A DNA stretch of 64,000 nt from Sphingomonas sp. (GCA_017304655.1 JAFKLY010000005.1:1-64000), one strand, 5' to 3'. Shown: positions 1 through 7,913, numbered from the stretch's first letter. Translations and numbers: made by a program. The notes: generated by a model from the letters alone, not told the origin.

Positions 1-12
1 GAGGGTCTTTCT
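1..12. repeat. Left half of an inverted repeat, cut by the window edge
   Basis: The window opens with GAGGGTCTTTCT. The same string lies at 5102-5113, where it is one arm of a perfect 16-bp inverted repeat. The opposite arm recurs around 370-380, just inside the end of the DUF559 gene, so that gene sits between two facing halves. Confidence 0.6.
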
Positions 13-31
13 TCTCTTATGACATCAACCG

Positions 32-415
32 ATGTTCCCGGTGCGACGCCAGATCAGCCCCCATGCAGGCCGTCTTCGGCGGGAGATGACACAGGCCGAG
101 CGGGCGCTCTGGGCGCTTGTGCGCAACCGTCAGCTTGAAGGTTTCAAGTGTCGCAGGCAGGCGACGATCGGTCTGTTTGTCGTGGATTTTCTCTGCGTCG
201 AAACGGGGCTGGTCATCGAGCTAGACGGGGGACAGCATGAGGAGGCACGTGATCGCTCTCGAACGGAGTATCTCGAAGCAAGAGGGCTAACCGTCCTGCG
301 CTTCTGGAACCATGATGTGTTGGACAATCTCGAGGGTGTTGCTGACACAATCCGTGCGACTCTGAAAAAGAAGACCCTCACCCAACCCTCTCCCGCGAAG
401 GCGGGAGAGGGCTAA
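32..415 (+). CDS. DUF559 endonuclease-like protein
   Basis: This 127-residue protein belongs to the DUF559 family, small restriction-endonuclease-fold proteins related to very-short-patch repair nucleases. Family signatures are visible: an N-terminal RREMTQAE segment (residues 16-23), FKCRRQ (38-43), VDF (51-53) and ELDGGQH (63-69), which would supply the acidic metal-binding residues of a PD-(D/E)xK site. The role of the family is not settled and nuclease activity is an inference. The last 15 or so residues (KKTLTQPSP onward) are encoded by an intergenic palindromic repeat that also supplies the stop codon, so the original C terminus is replaced or extended. There is no operon partner. The start is the first ATG after the left repeat half, with no strong ribosome-binding site. 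Confidence 0.8.
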   Translation: MFPVRRQISPHAGRLRREMTQAERALWALVRNRQLEGFKCRRQATIGLFVVDFLCVETGLVIELDGGQHEEARDRSRTEYLEARGLTVLRFWNHDVLDNLEGVADTIRATLKKKTLTQPSPAKAGEG

Positions 416-768
416 AGGAAGGCGTCCGCTTCCCACCCCGATCCAGCCATCGGATCGAGCTTCAAGTCCTCCCAAAAGCAGCCAATCCGTCAGACCGCGA
501 TTTGCCGCGCCACCTGAACCCGCGCCGGCATCCCTTTTCCCGTTGTCCTACACCCCGTCCGCCATGGCAGCACAGCCGCATGCCCTCCCGTCGACAGGCG
601 ACAGGTCGGGCCAAGCGCGGCTCTTTCTCAGCACAGCCTTCCACGGACCCGATGAGCCGAACAGGCTCGGCGGAACAGGCGCTGGCGCCCGCCGCATCCG
701 GCCGCCGCGAAAGTGCAGGGAAGCGGAAGTTCATGCCCCCGTGTCGTGAACTTCGTGAACTTCCGGCG
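369..768. repeat. Composite intergenic repeat, copy A
   Basis: This segment begins with a hairpin of 11-bp arms CCCTCTCCCGC / GCGGGAGAGGG (386-396 and 401-411, GAAG loop) and ends with a palindrome GGAAGTTCA...TGAACTTCC (725-733 and 756-764) whose 22-base spacer is almost the same in both copies. Between them lie short matches to copy B (5139-5543), such as GAAGGCGTCCGCT and TGTCCTACA followed by CCATG and CAGCA. Both copies have about the same length and order of parts, so I read them as diverged copies of one ~400-bp element. No credible gene lies in 416-831; the open frames there lack family-like sequence. Confidence 0.6.
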
Positions 769-831
769 CCCGGAGCGCTGTTGGATCGGCACCGCGCAGC
801 GGGCGCGATCAGCGCGCTCCGAACCGCCGGC

Positions 832-2016
832 CTATTTCCCGAAGCCGCGCGGCGCCGCCTCGACCACGCTGGTCGTGCCGGCGCCGATCTCGGAGACTTC
901 CAGCGAGCGCTCGGCAATCCCGCCCCTGCCGAAGCGGAACGCGCCGTCAATGCCGGCAAATCCCTCGGGATCGTTGAGGCGACCGGCGGGGAAGGCCGTG
1001 CCCGGCTTCCAGTCCGCCGAGATGCGCACGGCCAGCAGCACCGAATCATAGCCGAGCGAGGCCAGCCGATAGGGCGCCGAGCCATAGGAGGCGCGATATT
1101 TGGTCGCCAGCGTGCGGTAGAGCCCGTCCGAGACGCTGGCAAACCAGGCGCCGCGCAATGCGGTGCTGGCGGTCAGGCCCGTCTCGGTGTTCCACAGCTC
1201 GGTGCCCAGGATGCGCGCACTCGCGCCGCCATTGGCCCGCACCAGCGGCGCGGCCTGCAGGGCGATGCGGCCGCCATCGGCGATCAGCACCGCATCATAG
1301 CTCGAACTGGCGGCTAGGCGCTTGATCGCGGCCTGCACCGAGGCGGGCGAGCGATCGAACGTCTCCATGGCCACAACGGTGCCGCCAGCGGCCTTCACCT
1401 TCGAGAGGAAGGCGCTGCCGGCACGCTCGCCATAGACGCCCTTGGGCACCAGCGCGGCGAAGCTGGAGAGGCCGCGCGCCCGCGCAAAGCCGACCACGCG
1501 CTCGACCGACTGTTCCGGGCTGTAGCCGAGCAGATAGACGCCGTTGCCGGCCACGCTCTCGTCATTGGAATAGCTGATGACTGGCACATTGGCGGCCTTG
1601 GCGATCGGGGCGACGGCGCGCACCTCCTCCGCCGTCAGCGGCCCGAGGATCAGCTTGTTGCCATCCGCCACGGCCTGCCGCGCCGCGACGGCCGCGCCCT
1701 TGCCGCTGTCATAGCTGGTGACGCGCAGCCGCTCGGTCTTGGTATCGAGCAGCGCCATCGTCGTCGCATTGGAGATCGACCGGCCGACACCGGCATTGGT
1801 GCCCGTGAGCGGCACGATGAGGGCCACGCGATGGCGCGCCGTATCGGTCGGCAGACCCTGACTCACATCCGGCTGCTGCGTCGCGGACGGCGGCGGCGGC
1901 GGCGCGGAGGGCGGCACGACGCGCCCGCACGCGGCCAGCAGCAGCGCGCCCATCAGCGCTATGCTCTGCCACAACCGACCGAACCTCACTTGCCCCGCAA
2001 GGCTCCTCTCTGCCAT
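832..2016 (-). CDS. LppC-like penicillin-binding protein activator (periplasmic-binding-fold lipoprotein)
   Basis: From the start chosen here the protein has 394 residues. A lipoprotein signal ends at LLLAACG, with the Cys as probable lipidation site, followed by a proline-rich linker and a type-1 periplasmic binding fold beginning VALIVPLTGTNAGVG. This pattern matches the LppC/LpoA-like family annotated as penicillin-binding protein activators beside rsmI. In enterobacteria LpoA stimulates PBP1a; the role in alphaproteobacteria is inferred. The start at 2016 has a good upstream GAGGTG; an ATG at 2028 and a GTG at 1989 are alternatives. The chosen ATG overlaps the ATG of rsmI on the other strand inside a CCATGG palindrome, leaving no intergenic space. 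Confidence 0.8.
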   Translation of the reverse strand: MAERSLAGQVRFGRLWQSIALMGALLLAACGRVVPPSAPPPPPSATQQPDVSQGLPTDTARHRVALIVPLTGTNAGVGRSISNATTMALLDTKTERLRVTSYDSGKGAAVAARQAVADGNKLILGPLTAEEVRAVAPIAKAANVPVISYSNDESVAGNGVYLLGYSPEQSVERVVGFARARGLSSFAALVPKGVYGERAGSAFLSKVKAAGGTVVAMETFDRSPASVQAAIKRLAASSSYDAVLIADGGRIALQAAPLVRANGGASARILGTELWNTETGLTASTALRGAWFASVSDGLYRTLATKYRASYGSAPYRLASLGYDSVLLAVRISADWKPGTAFPAGRLNDPEGFAGIDGAFRFGRGGIAERSLEVSEIGAGTTSVVEAAPRGFGK

Positions 2017-2866
2017 GGCACACCTCATGTCTTCTTCACTCGCGCCCGGCCTTTATATCGTTGCAGGCCCAATCGGCAACTTGTCCGATCTATCGCCCCG
2101 CGCAGCAGAAATCCTGCGCGAGGCGGACCTGATCGCCGTGGAAGACACACGGGTGAGCGCGAAATTGCTCCGCCATGCCGGATCGGACCGGCCGATGGTG
2201 CCGTATCACGACCATAGCGACGAGCGCGTGCGCGCCCGGCTGGTCGAGCGGATGGCGAGCGAGGCGGTGGCGCTGCTCTCCGATGCCGGCACGCCGCTCA
2301 TCTCCGATCCCGGCTACAAGCTGGTGCGCGACGCGCGCGAGGCGGGGCGCGCCATCACCACAGCGCCGGGCCCCTGCGCTGCGATTGCCGCGATTACCCT
2401 CTCCGGCCTGCCGAGCGATCGCTTCCTGTTCATGGGCTTCCCGCCCTCCAAGACCAAGGCGCGCACCGATGCGCTGAACGAGGTCGCCGCCCTGCGCGCC
2501 AGCCTGATCTTCTACGAGAGTGGCCCGCGCTGCGCCGCTTCGCTTGCCGACATGGCCGCCGTGCTGGGCGACCGGCCCGCCGCGCTCTGCCGGGAAATCA
2601 GCAAGGCCTATGAGGAGACGCTGAGCGGCACGCTGACCGACCTTTCCGCCGCCTGCACGGTGAAGGAGCCGCGCGGCGAAATCGTCATCGTCGTCGGCCC
2701 GCCGGGTGAACGCGCCGCGCCGGAAGCAGACGAGATCGACGCCGCGCTGCGCGATGCGCTCGCCCGCCTGCCCGTCTCGCAGGCCGCTGGGGAAGTTTCC
2801 CGCGCGCTCGGGCTGGATCGCAAGACGCTGTATGCCCGCGCCATGGAGCTCAAGGGCAAGGCATGA
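2015..2866 (+). CDS. rsmI: 16S rRNA (cytidine(1402)-2'-O)-methyltransferase RsmI
   Basis: RsmI uses S-adenosylmethionine to 2'-O-methylate C1402 of 16S rRNA in the decoding centre. The sequence shows the family N terminus LYIVAGPIGNLSDLS, the VEDTRVSAKLL segment, LLSDAGTPLISDPGYKLV and TAPGPCAAIAAITLSGLPSD, followed by a C-terminal helical domain. The length (283 residues from 2015) is typical. A second in-frame ATG at 2027 also fits; neither has a clear Shine-Dalgarno, so the exact start is uncertain. Its stop overlaps the start of yraN (ATGA at 2863-2866), implying translational coupling, and gshB follows in the same direction, an order common in alphaproteobacteria. Confidence 0.93.
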   Translation: MAHLMSSSLAPGLYIVAGPIGNLSDLSPRAAEILREADLIAVEDTRVSAKLLRHAGSDRPMVPYHDHSDERVRARLVERMASEAVALLSDAGTPLISDPGYKLVRDAREAGRAITTAPGPCAAIAAITLSGLPSDRFLFMGFPPSKTKARTDALNEVAALRASLIFYESGPRCAASLADMAAVLGDRPAALCREISKAYEETLSGTLTDLSAACTVKEPRGEIVIVVGPPGERAAPEADEIDAALRDALARLPVSQAAGEVSRALGLDRKTLYARAMELKGKA

Positions 2867-3246
2867 GCCCGCCGCCCGGCCGCCCGCCCGCGCCATCGCG
2901 ACTCGCCGCAGAGCAACGCGGACGGCAGGGCGAGCGGATCGCCGGCTGGTGGCTGCGGCTCAAGGGCTGGTCCATCCTGGCCCGGCGCGTGCGCACGCCG
3001 GTGGGCGAGATCGACCTGATTGCCCGGCGCGGCGCGATGGTCGCCTTCATCGAGGTGAAGGCCCGCAAGACCGGCGCCGCGCTCGATGACGCGATCGACG
3101 AACGCCGCCTCACCCGCGTGGCGGCAGCGGCCGAGGCGGTAGCGGCAGACTGGCTGCGGCCGGGCGACGACATGCGGATCGACGTGATGCTCCTTGCGCC
3201 GGGGCACCGGCCACGCCATCTGGAGAATGTCTGGCATGGTGGTTGA
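2863..3246 (+). CDS. yraN: YraN family (UPF0102) nuclease-fold protein
   Basis: This 127-residue protein has the UPF0102 core: GRQGERIAGWWLRLKGW near residues 26-42, then a PD-(D/E)xK-like stretch, VGEIDLIARRG and VAFIEVKARK, where the D and ExK residues would form a metal site. It overlaps rsmI by four bases and has an AAGGGCAAGG ribosome-binding site inside the end of rsmI. The biochemical role of the family is not firmly established; Holliday-junction-resolvase-like fold is known from family comparisons. Its place between rsmI and gshB is the usual one. Confidence 0.9.
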   Translation: MSPPPGRPPAPSRLAAEQRGRQGERIAGWWLRLKGWSILARRVRTPVGEIDLIARRGAMVAFIEVKARKTGAALDDAIDERRLTRVAAAAEAVAADWLRPGDDMRIDVMLLAPGHRPRHLENVWHGG

Positions 3247-3261
3247 GGCGCGCCCTCGCCA

Positions 3262-3281
3262 CCGTTCGGGTTGAGCTTGTC
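3262..3281. repeat. Solo half of a sphingomonad-type REP sequence
   Basis: CCGTTCGGGTTGAGCTTGTC between yraN and gshB matches the arm of the REP pair at 32409-32491 (AAGCTCAGCCCGAACGG read on the other strand). Here only one arm is present. Confidence 0.5.
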
Positions 3282-3353
3282 ACGGCCCAGCCCTTTTCTT
3301 TGATGTAAGGACAGCCCTGCGACACGCGCGGGGCGAACGGGAGAAGAAGGTCA

Positions 3354-4319
3354 ATGTCGCTTAAGGTCGCCCTTCAGATGGACCCGATGGAATCGCTCAA
3401 CATCGCGGGCGATTCGACCTTCGCGATCATGCTCTCGGCGCAGGCGCGCGGGCACCGGCTCTATCATTATCGCACCGACGACCTGACCTGGCGCGGCGGG
3501 CGGCTCTATGCGCAGGCCCGCGAAGTGACGATGCTCCAGCGCGTGCCGGGCGATCATTTCCGCTTCGGCGAGACGGTGAAGCTCGATCTGGGCCGGGATG
3601 TCGATGTCGTCTGGATGCGGCAGGACCCGCCCTTCGACCTCAATTACATCACCGCCACCCATCTGCTCGAGCGGATCACTGCCGAGACGCTGGTGGTCAA
3701 TGATCCGGTTGCAGTCCGCAACGCGCCCGAGAAGCTCTACGTGCTTGATTTCGCGCGCTTCATGCCGCCCACGATGATCACGCGCAGCCTGGATGAGACG
3801 CGCGATTTCCTGGCCGAGCATGGCGAGATCGTCGTCAAGCCGCTCTACGGCAATGCCGGCTCCGCCGTGTTCCGCATCGGGGCCGATGGTGCCAATCTCG
3901 CCGCGCTCGTGGAACTTTTCGGCGAGATGTGGGTCGAAAGCTTCATGGTGCAGGCCTTCCTCAAGGATGTCAGCAAGGGCGACAAGCGCATCGTGCTGGT
4001 CGATGGCGAAGTGGCCGGCGCGATCAACCGCATTCCCGGCAAGGGCGAAATCCGCTCGAACCTGGCGGCGGGCGGCACTGCAGCGCGCACGGAGCTGACG
4101 CCGGAAGAGCAAGAGATCTGCGCCGCGCTCGGCCCCGAGCTGAAGAAGCGCGGCCTCCTGTTCGTCGGCATCGACGTGATCGGCGGCAAGTGGCTGACCG
4201 AGATCAACGTCACATCGCCCACCGGCATCGTCGCGATCGACGCCTTCAACGGCACGGATACCGGCGCGATGATCTGGGACGCGGTCGAGCGGCGGCTCGC
4301 GGAGCGCGCGGCGGGCTGA
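3354..4319 (+). CDS. gshB: Glutathione synthase
   Basis: GshB joins gamma-glutamylcysteine and glycine with ATP to give glutathione in the cytosol. The 321-residue protein starts with the family signature MDPMESLNIAGDSTF near residues 7-21, continues with the prokaryotic GSH-synthase N domain (WMRQDPPFDLNY), and then an ATP-grasp domain (GEIVVKPLYGNAGSAVFRI; NVTSPTGI near the C terminus). The start has an excellent GGGAGAAGAAGG ribosome-binding site. It follows yraN by about 107 bases that hold one REP half, and DedA follows 15 bases after the stop. Confidence 0.96.
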   Translation: MSLKVALQMDPMESLNIAGDSTFAIMLSAQARGHRLYHYRTDDLTWRGGRLYAQAREVTMLQRVPGDHFRFGETVKLDLGRDVDVVWMRQDPPFDLNYITATHLLERITAETLVVNDPVAVRNAPEKLYVLDFARFMPPTMITRSLDETRDFLAEHGEIVVKPLYGNAGSAVFRIGADGANLAALVELFGEMWVESFMVQAFLKDVSKGDKRIVLVDGEVAGAINRIPGKGEIRSNLAAGGTAARTELTPEEQEICAALGPELKKRGLLFVGIDVIGGKWLTEINVTSPTGIVAIDAFNGTDTGAMIWDAVERRLAERAAG

Positions 4320-4334
4320 CGTGACGCACCGGCC

Positions 4335-4949
4335 ATGAGCGACTGGGTCGTCCGCCTCATCGACGTCGGCGGCTATTGGGGCATCTTCGCCCTGATGGTG
4401 CTGGAGAATGTCTTTCCGCCCATCCCGTCCGAACTCATCATGGGCATTGGCGGCATTCGCGTCGGCCAGGGACGGATGGAGATGGTGCCACTGCTGATCG
4501 CCGGAACGCTCGGCACCACGCTCGGCAATGCGTTCTGGTATTGGCTCGGCTACACGCTCGGTTTCCAGCGGCTGCGCCCGCTCGTTACGCGCCACGGGCG
4601 CTGGCTGACGCTGCACTGGCGCAATGTCGAGTGGCTGGACCGCTGCTTCGAGCGGCATGGCGAGAAGATCGTCTTCATCTTCCGCTTCATGCCTGCTTTC
4701 CGCACCATCGTCTCGCTGCCCGCCGGCCTGTTCCGCATGCCCGCCTGGCGCTTTGCCCTGTGGACGACTGGCGGCGCACTCATCTGGAACATCATCCTCG
4801 CCGGCGCCGGTTACTATCTCGGCGTACATTTCGAGCGGATCGACGACTGGCTCGGCCCGCTGACCAATGTCGCCGTGGGCCTCATCGTCGTGGCTTATCT
4901 CTGGCGGCTCTTCACCTGGAAGGAAGAGAGCGACCGGGGCGACGGCTAG
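4335..4949 (+). CDS. DedA family membrane protein
   Basis: This 204-residue protein has the DedA/SNARE-associated (VTT) pattern: an N-terminal hydrophobic segment ending ENVFPPIPSELIMGIGG, a re-entrant-loop region rich in G (TLGTTLGNAFWYWLGY), the arginine-containing motif FRFMPAFRTIVSLPAGLFRM and two C-terminal membrane helices. DedA proteins help recycle lipid carriers such as undecaprenyl phosphate or phospholipids across the inner membrane; the substrate here is not known. It starts 15 bases after gshB and is probably cotranscribed. No clear ribosome-binding site is seen before the ATG. Confidence 0.9.
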   Translation: MSDWVVRLIDVGGYWGIFALMVLENVFPPIPSELIMGIGGIRVGQGRMEMVPLLIAGTLGTTLGNAFWYWLGYTLGFQRLRPLVTRHGRWLTLHWRNVEWLDRCFERHGEKIVFIFRFMPAFRTIVSLPAGLFRMPAWRFALWTTGGALIWNIILAGAGYYLGVHFERIDDWLGPLTNVAVGLIVVAYLWRLFTWKEESDRGDG

Positions 4950-5046
4950 GCGGCGAATGCGATGGTGCTGCGGAATGGGGGTTTTCCGGCTTTCCCTCCC
5001 AGAAGCAGACAGGCCGGACGCGACGGCATTGCGGACGTTCACTTAC

Positions 5047-5182
5047 CCCTCTCCCGCCTTCGCGGGAGAGGGAGGGGCCCGGCGCGAAGCGCTGGGAGGG
5101 TGAGGGTCTTTCTGGAGTGCATGGCCGAAGATTTAAGCAGAAAGACCCTCACCCAACCCTCTCCCGCGAGGGCGGGAGAGGG
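5047..5182. repeat. Paired palindromic repeats (BIME-like) downstream of dedA
   Basis: Two hairpins with identical 11-bp arms CCCTCTCCCGC / GCGGGAGAGGG lie at 5047-5072 and 5157-5182. Between them the string GGGTGAGGGTCTTTCT (5098-5113) faces its exact complement AGAAAGACCCTCACCC (5139-5154), a perfect 16-bp inverted repeat with 25 bases inside. The layout resembles paired REP elements mobilised by RAYT transposases, but no such transposase is in this window. Confidence 0.75.
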
Positions 5183-5543
5183 CTAACGAAGGCGTCCGCT
5201 CTCCAGCCCATCCCGGCCATCATCTCAGCGATCAACGCGGCCCGATAGCGGACGATTGCTCAGGCAGGAATTCGTCCACGCCAGCGAGGCTATTTCCACG
5301 TTCGCCCTGTCCTACAGCCCCCTTGCCATGCCAGCATCATTAAATGCCTCAGCCCGCCCCTCACATCGGATCGATCCGATATCGCGTCTTCTCAGTGCCG
5401 TCTTTCCAAAGCTGCGGCTGCGCAACACAGTCGCCCGAGCGGTGCTTCGGCGCGCCATTCAATCAGGCCACGAAAACGGCGCCGCAAAGTTGTAGGAAGT
5501 GGAAGTTCACGCCCCCGTGTCGTGAATTTCGTGAACTTCCAGC
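5139..5543. repeat. Composite intergenic repeat, copy B
   Basis: Second copy of the ~400-bp element seen at 369-768. It starts with the 5157-5182 hairpin followed by GAAGGCGTCCGCT and ends with the palindrome GGAAGTTCA (5501-5509) / TGAACTTCC (5532-5540). The middle is strongly diverged. The whole 4950-5558 stretch between dedA and xerC appears to be repeat-derived, with no gene I can support. Confidence 0.6.
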
Positions 5544-5558
5544 CCTGACCGGTGTCGC

Positions 5559-6467
5559 TCACGAGCCCGCGCGCGGGTGCGCGTTGCGGTAGACGTCGAG
5601 CAGATGCGCGGCATCGACACGGGTGTAGATTTGCGTCGAGGAGAGGCTCGCGTGGCCGAGCAGCTCCTGCAGCGAGCGCAGGTCCGCCCCGCGCCCAAGC
5701 AGATGAGTCGCGAAGCTGTGGCGCAGCGCATGAGGCGTGGTGCGATCATGCAGGCCCAGCCGGCCGCGCGCGCCCTGCACCGCGCGGCGAATGAGCGCGG
5801 GGGAGAGTGGCCCGCCCCGCGCGCCGCGAAACAGCGGCTCGCCTTTCATCGCCGGATAGGGGCAGAGCGCCAGATAGCCCTCGATCGCCTCGCGCACTTG
5901 CGGCAGCAGCGGCACGACCCGCGTCTTGCCGCGTTTGCCGAGCACGCGGATGGTCTCGCCCAGCGGCAACGCCTCGCCGGTCAGGCCCAGCGCCTCGCTG
6001 ATGCGCAGCCCCGCGCCGTAGAGCAGCAGCAGCACGGCCCAGTCACGCGCGCCGATCCAGCCGTCCCGCGCACTCTCGGCAATGTCCTGCGCCAGCGCCA
6101 CGGCTTCGTCCGGGCTGATTGGCCGGGGCACGCCCGGCTTGACGCGCGGCCCACGCATCTGGGGAATTGTCGCGCCCTCGCCGCCGGTGAAGCGCAGGAA
6201 ACCGCGCAAGGCCGAAAGCTCCCGCGCGGCGGAACTGTTGCCGATCCCGTCGGCGCGGCGCGCGGCGAGATAGTTGCGCAAATCCCCGGTGGTGAGCGCC
6301 ATGACGGCGGCACGATCGGGTGCGAGCCCATCCATCTCTTCCATCCAGGCCAGCAGCCGCTCGGCGGTGGCGAGATAGGCCCGCACGGTATGCAGCGAAC
6401 GCCGCCGGCCCTGCGCCAGATGCGCCCGCCAGCGTTCAGCCATGGCGGCTGGCGTCTCGTCGCTCAT
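5559..6467 (-). CDS. xerC: Tyrosine recombinase XerC
   Basis: XerC works with XerD at dif to resolve chromosome dimers at division. The 302-residue protein has the SAM-like core-binding domain (about residues 10-95) and the catalytic domain with the full set of active-site residues: R155 (GLRISEAL), K178, H246 and R249 (HALRHSF), H272 (LLGHAS) and the nucleophile Y281 (TQIYTRV). It is the last gene of a bolA-nudix-xerC operon; the stop codon of the Nudix gene lies in the xerC ribosome-binding site (TGAGGAG). Calling it XerC rather than XerD rests on general resemblance. It could be another chromosomal tyrosine recombinase, but no integrase context is present. Confidence 0.9.
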   Translation of the reverse strand: MSDETPAAMAERWRAHLAQGRRRSLHTVRAYLATAERLLAWMEEMDGLAPDRAAVMALTTGDLRNYLAARRADGIGNSSAARELSALRGFLRFTGGEGATIPQMRGPRVKPGVPRPISPDEAVALAQDIAESARDGWIGARDWAVLLLLYGAGLRISEALGLTGEALPLGETIRVLGKRGKTRVVPLLPQVREAIEGYLALCPYPAMKGEPLFRGARGGPLSPALIRRAVQGARGRLGLHDRTTPHALRHSFATHLLGRGADLRSLQELLGHASLSSTQIYTRVDAAHLLDVYRNAHPRAGS

Positions 6468-6477
6468 GAGGCGCTCC

Positions 6478-6945
6478 TCACAGGCCGAGCCGCCCGGCCA
6501 GAAGATCGCGCCAGATCTCCAGCAGGTCGACCGGGAACCAGGCCTCTTCCAGCGCCGCCAGTTCCTCCGGCGTGAACCAGCGATGGTCCAGCATCACCCG
6601 CTGTTCGAGCTCGGTATGACCCGCCGTGTCGATCCGCGCTGTTTCCACCGGCACAGCATAATAGCGCTCCTCGGCATCCACCTCGATGCCTTGCAGCGTC
6701 ACGAAAGTGACGTGGCGCACGGCGACGCAGGGGCCGGTCTCCAGGTCCAGCCCGGTCTCCTCGCGCAATTCGCGCCGCGCCGCCTCCTCGAAGGTCTCGC
6801 CCCGGTCCACCGCGCCGCCCGGCGTCACCCAGAAAGGCGCGCGGTCATCGGGCGTGAAGCGGAAGAGCAGCAGACGCCCGTCCGGGTCCGTCACCAGCAA
6901 CCGCGCGGCGGGGCGCTTGGCGCGACGCGGCAAGGGGCCGCTCAT
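6478..6945 (-). CDS. NUDIX hydrolase
   Basis: A 155-residue Nudix protein. The Nudix box runs from G43-G44 to L66, with GETFEEA then RELREETGL supplying the metal-binding glutamates that hydrolyse a nucleoside diphosphate linked to another moiety. The N terminus is basic and proline-rich. It overlaps bolA by four bases (ATGA at 6942-6945) and sits 10 bases before xerC. The substrate cannot be told from the sequence. Confidence 0.92.
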   Translation of the reverse strand: MSGPLPRRAKRPAARLLVTDPDGRLLLFRFTPDDRAPFWVTPGGAVDRGETFEEAARRELREETGLDLETGPCVAVRHVTFVTLQGIEVDAEERYYAVPVETARIDTAGHTELEQRVMLDHRWFTPEELAALEEAWFPVDLLEIWRDLLAGRLGL

Positions 6946-7226
6946 TCGCCCGGCGCGCGCGCCTTGATCGCGAGCGCATGCACTTTCTCGCGCAGAAGAT
7001 CGGCCAGCGCGCCATTGACGAGCCGCTGGCGCGCGAGGCGCGACTGGCCGGCAAAGGCCGCCGCGACGATCTCAACGGTGAAATGGCTCTCGCCCGAGCC
7101 ATCGTCGCCCATATGCCCCCCGTGCAGCGCGCTGTCGTTGATGACGGCGAGCCGTTGCGGAGACAGGGCGGCAGTGAGCCGTGCGGCGATTTCCTGCCCG
7201 ACCGGGCCTAGCGAAGGGTCAACCAT
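6942..7226 (-). CDS. BolA family protein
   Basis: This 94-residue protein has the BolA fold signature: INDSALHGGHMG (about residues 29-40), SHFTVEIVAAAFAGQSRLAR and a helix with the R-V/L-N motif (RQRLVNGALADLLREKVHAL). BolA proteins pair with monothiol glutaredoxins in Fe-S cluster handling and may also affect transcription. The conserved Cys of some members is absent here; the loop has H35 and H38. First gene of the bolA-nudix-xerC operon, diverging from the J-domain gene with very little space between. Confidence 0.92.
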   Translation of the reverse strand: MVDPSLGPVGQEIAARLTAALSPQRLAVINDSALHGGHMGDDGSGESHFTVEIVAAAFAGQSRLARQRLVNGALADLLREKVHALAIKARAPGE

Positions 7227-7277
7227 TTCCCATATATAGACGCTTTGCCGTGCGCAGCCAGAAGGGAACGGGACACT

Positions 7278-7901
7278 TTGTCAGGGACGGACGCCAGGGA
7301 CGGAGAACCAAGGCGACACACGCGCTTTCACGGGCGGGTGGAAGGCGCGGGCCGCGCCTGTTCTCACCCTGGCTGTGACGAGACCGGCGAGTTTCGCGCG
7401 CCCCCGGAAAACCGCCGCAACGCGCCCGACGGGCCGCCGCAATGGCGCTGGTTCTGCCTCGATCACATCCGCGCCTTCAACCAGCAGTATAACTACTTCA
7501 AGGGCATGAGCCCGGACGAGATCCACGAGGCGCAGCGGCCCTATGCCGGTTGGGAGCGGGAGACCCGCGCCTTCTCCGCCAATGCCGCCGCCGGCACGCC
7601 GCCGCCGCGCTGGGCTGATTTCGCCGATCCGCTCGACGCCATCGGCGCGCGCTTCAAGGCGCGCGTGGCCGAGATGGCGGAGCGCCGGGACGGCAAGCCG
7701 CTCTCCGGCGAGGACCGGTCTGCGCTCAGGACGCTCGGCCTGTCACTCGACGCCGATCGCAAGGCGCTGCGCACGCGCTATACCGAGCTGGTCCGCCGTT
7801 TCCATCCGGACCATAATGGCGGCGATCGCGCGCACGAAAAGGCGCTGCAGGAGGTGCTGGCCGCCTATGGCCATTTGCGCAAGGCGCCCGCCTTCGCGTG
7901 A
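7278..7901 (+). CDS. J-domain (DnaJ-like) protein
   Basis: The protein is an alphaproteobacterial J-domain protein whose J domain is at the C terminus: helix TRYTELVRRF, the invariant HPD tripeptide, then HNGGDR and a final helix ending at AFA. Upstream is a family-specific domain (FRAPP, PQWRWFCLDHIRAFN, NYFKGMSPDEI). HPD would stimulate the ATPase of an Hsp70. No ATG fits; the start is probably TTG at 7278 (GGGA upstream) or TTG at 7245. Cysteines near C-x4-C and C-x2-H in the N-terminal half could bind zinc (inference). It ends 12 bases before the end of the convergent cyclase gene. Genes of this type often neighbour cobS/cobT. Confidence 0.88.
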   Translation: MSGTDARDGEPRRHTRFHGRVEGAGRACSHPGCDETGEFRAPPENRRNAPDGPPQWRWFCLDHIRAFNQQYNYFKGMSPDEIHEAQRPYAGWERETRAFSANAAAGTPPPRWADFADPLDAIGARFKARVAEMAERRDGKPLSGEDRSALRTLGLSLDADRKALRTRYTELVRRFHPDHNGGDRAHEKALQEVLAAYGHLRKAPAFA

Positions 7902-7913
7902 GCCGACCGCCCG

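Noticed and set aside
502..1317. Plus-strand open frame across the repeat and the end of the LppC-like gene
   Set aside because: Low-complexity Arg/Ala sequence; the minus-strand lipoprotein explains the region.
3351..5042. Very long open frame antisense to gshB and dedA
   Set aside because: Composition is typical of the antisense frame of GC-rich genes (His/Arg/Asp-rich), with no family motif, and it covers two well-supported genes.
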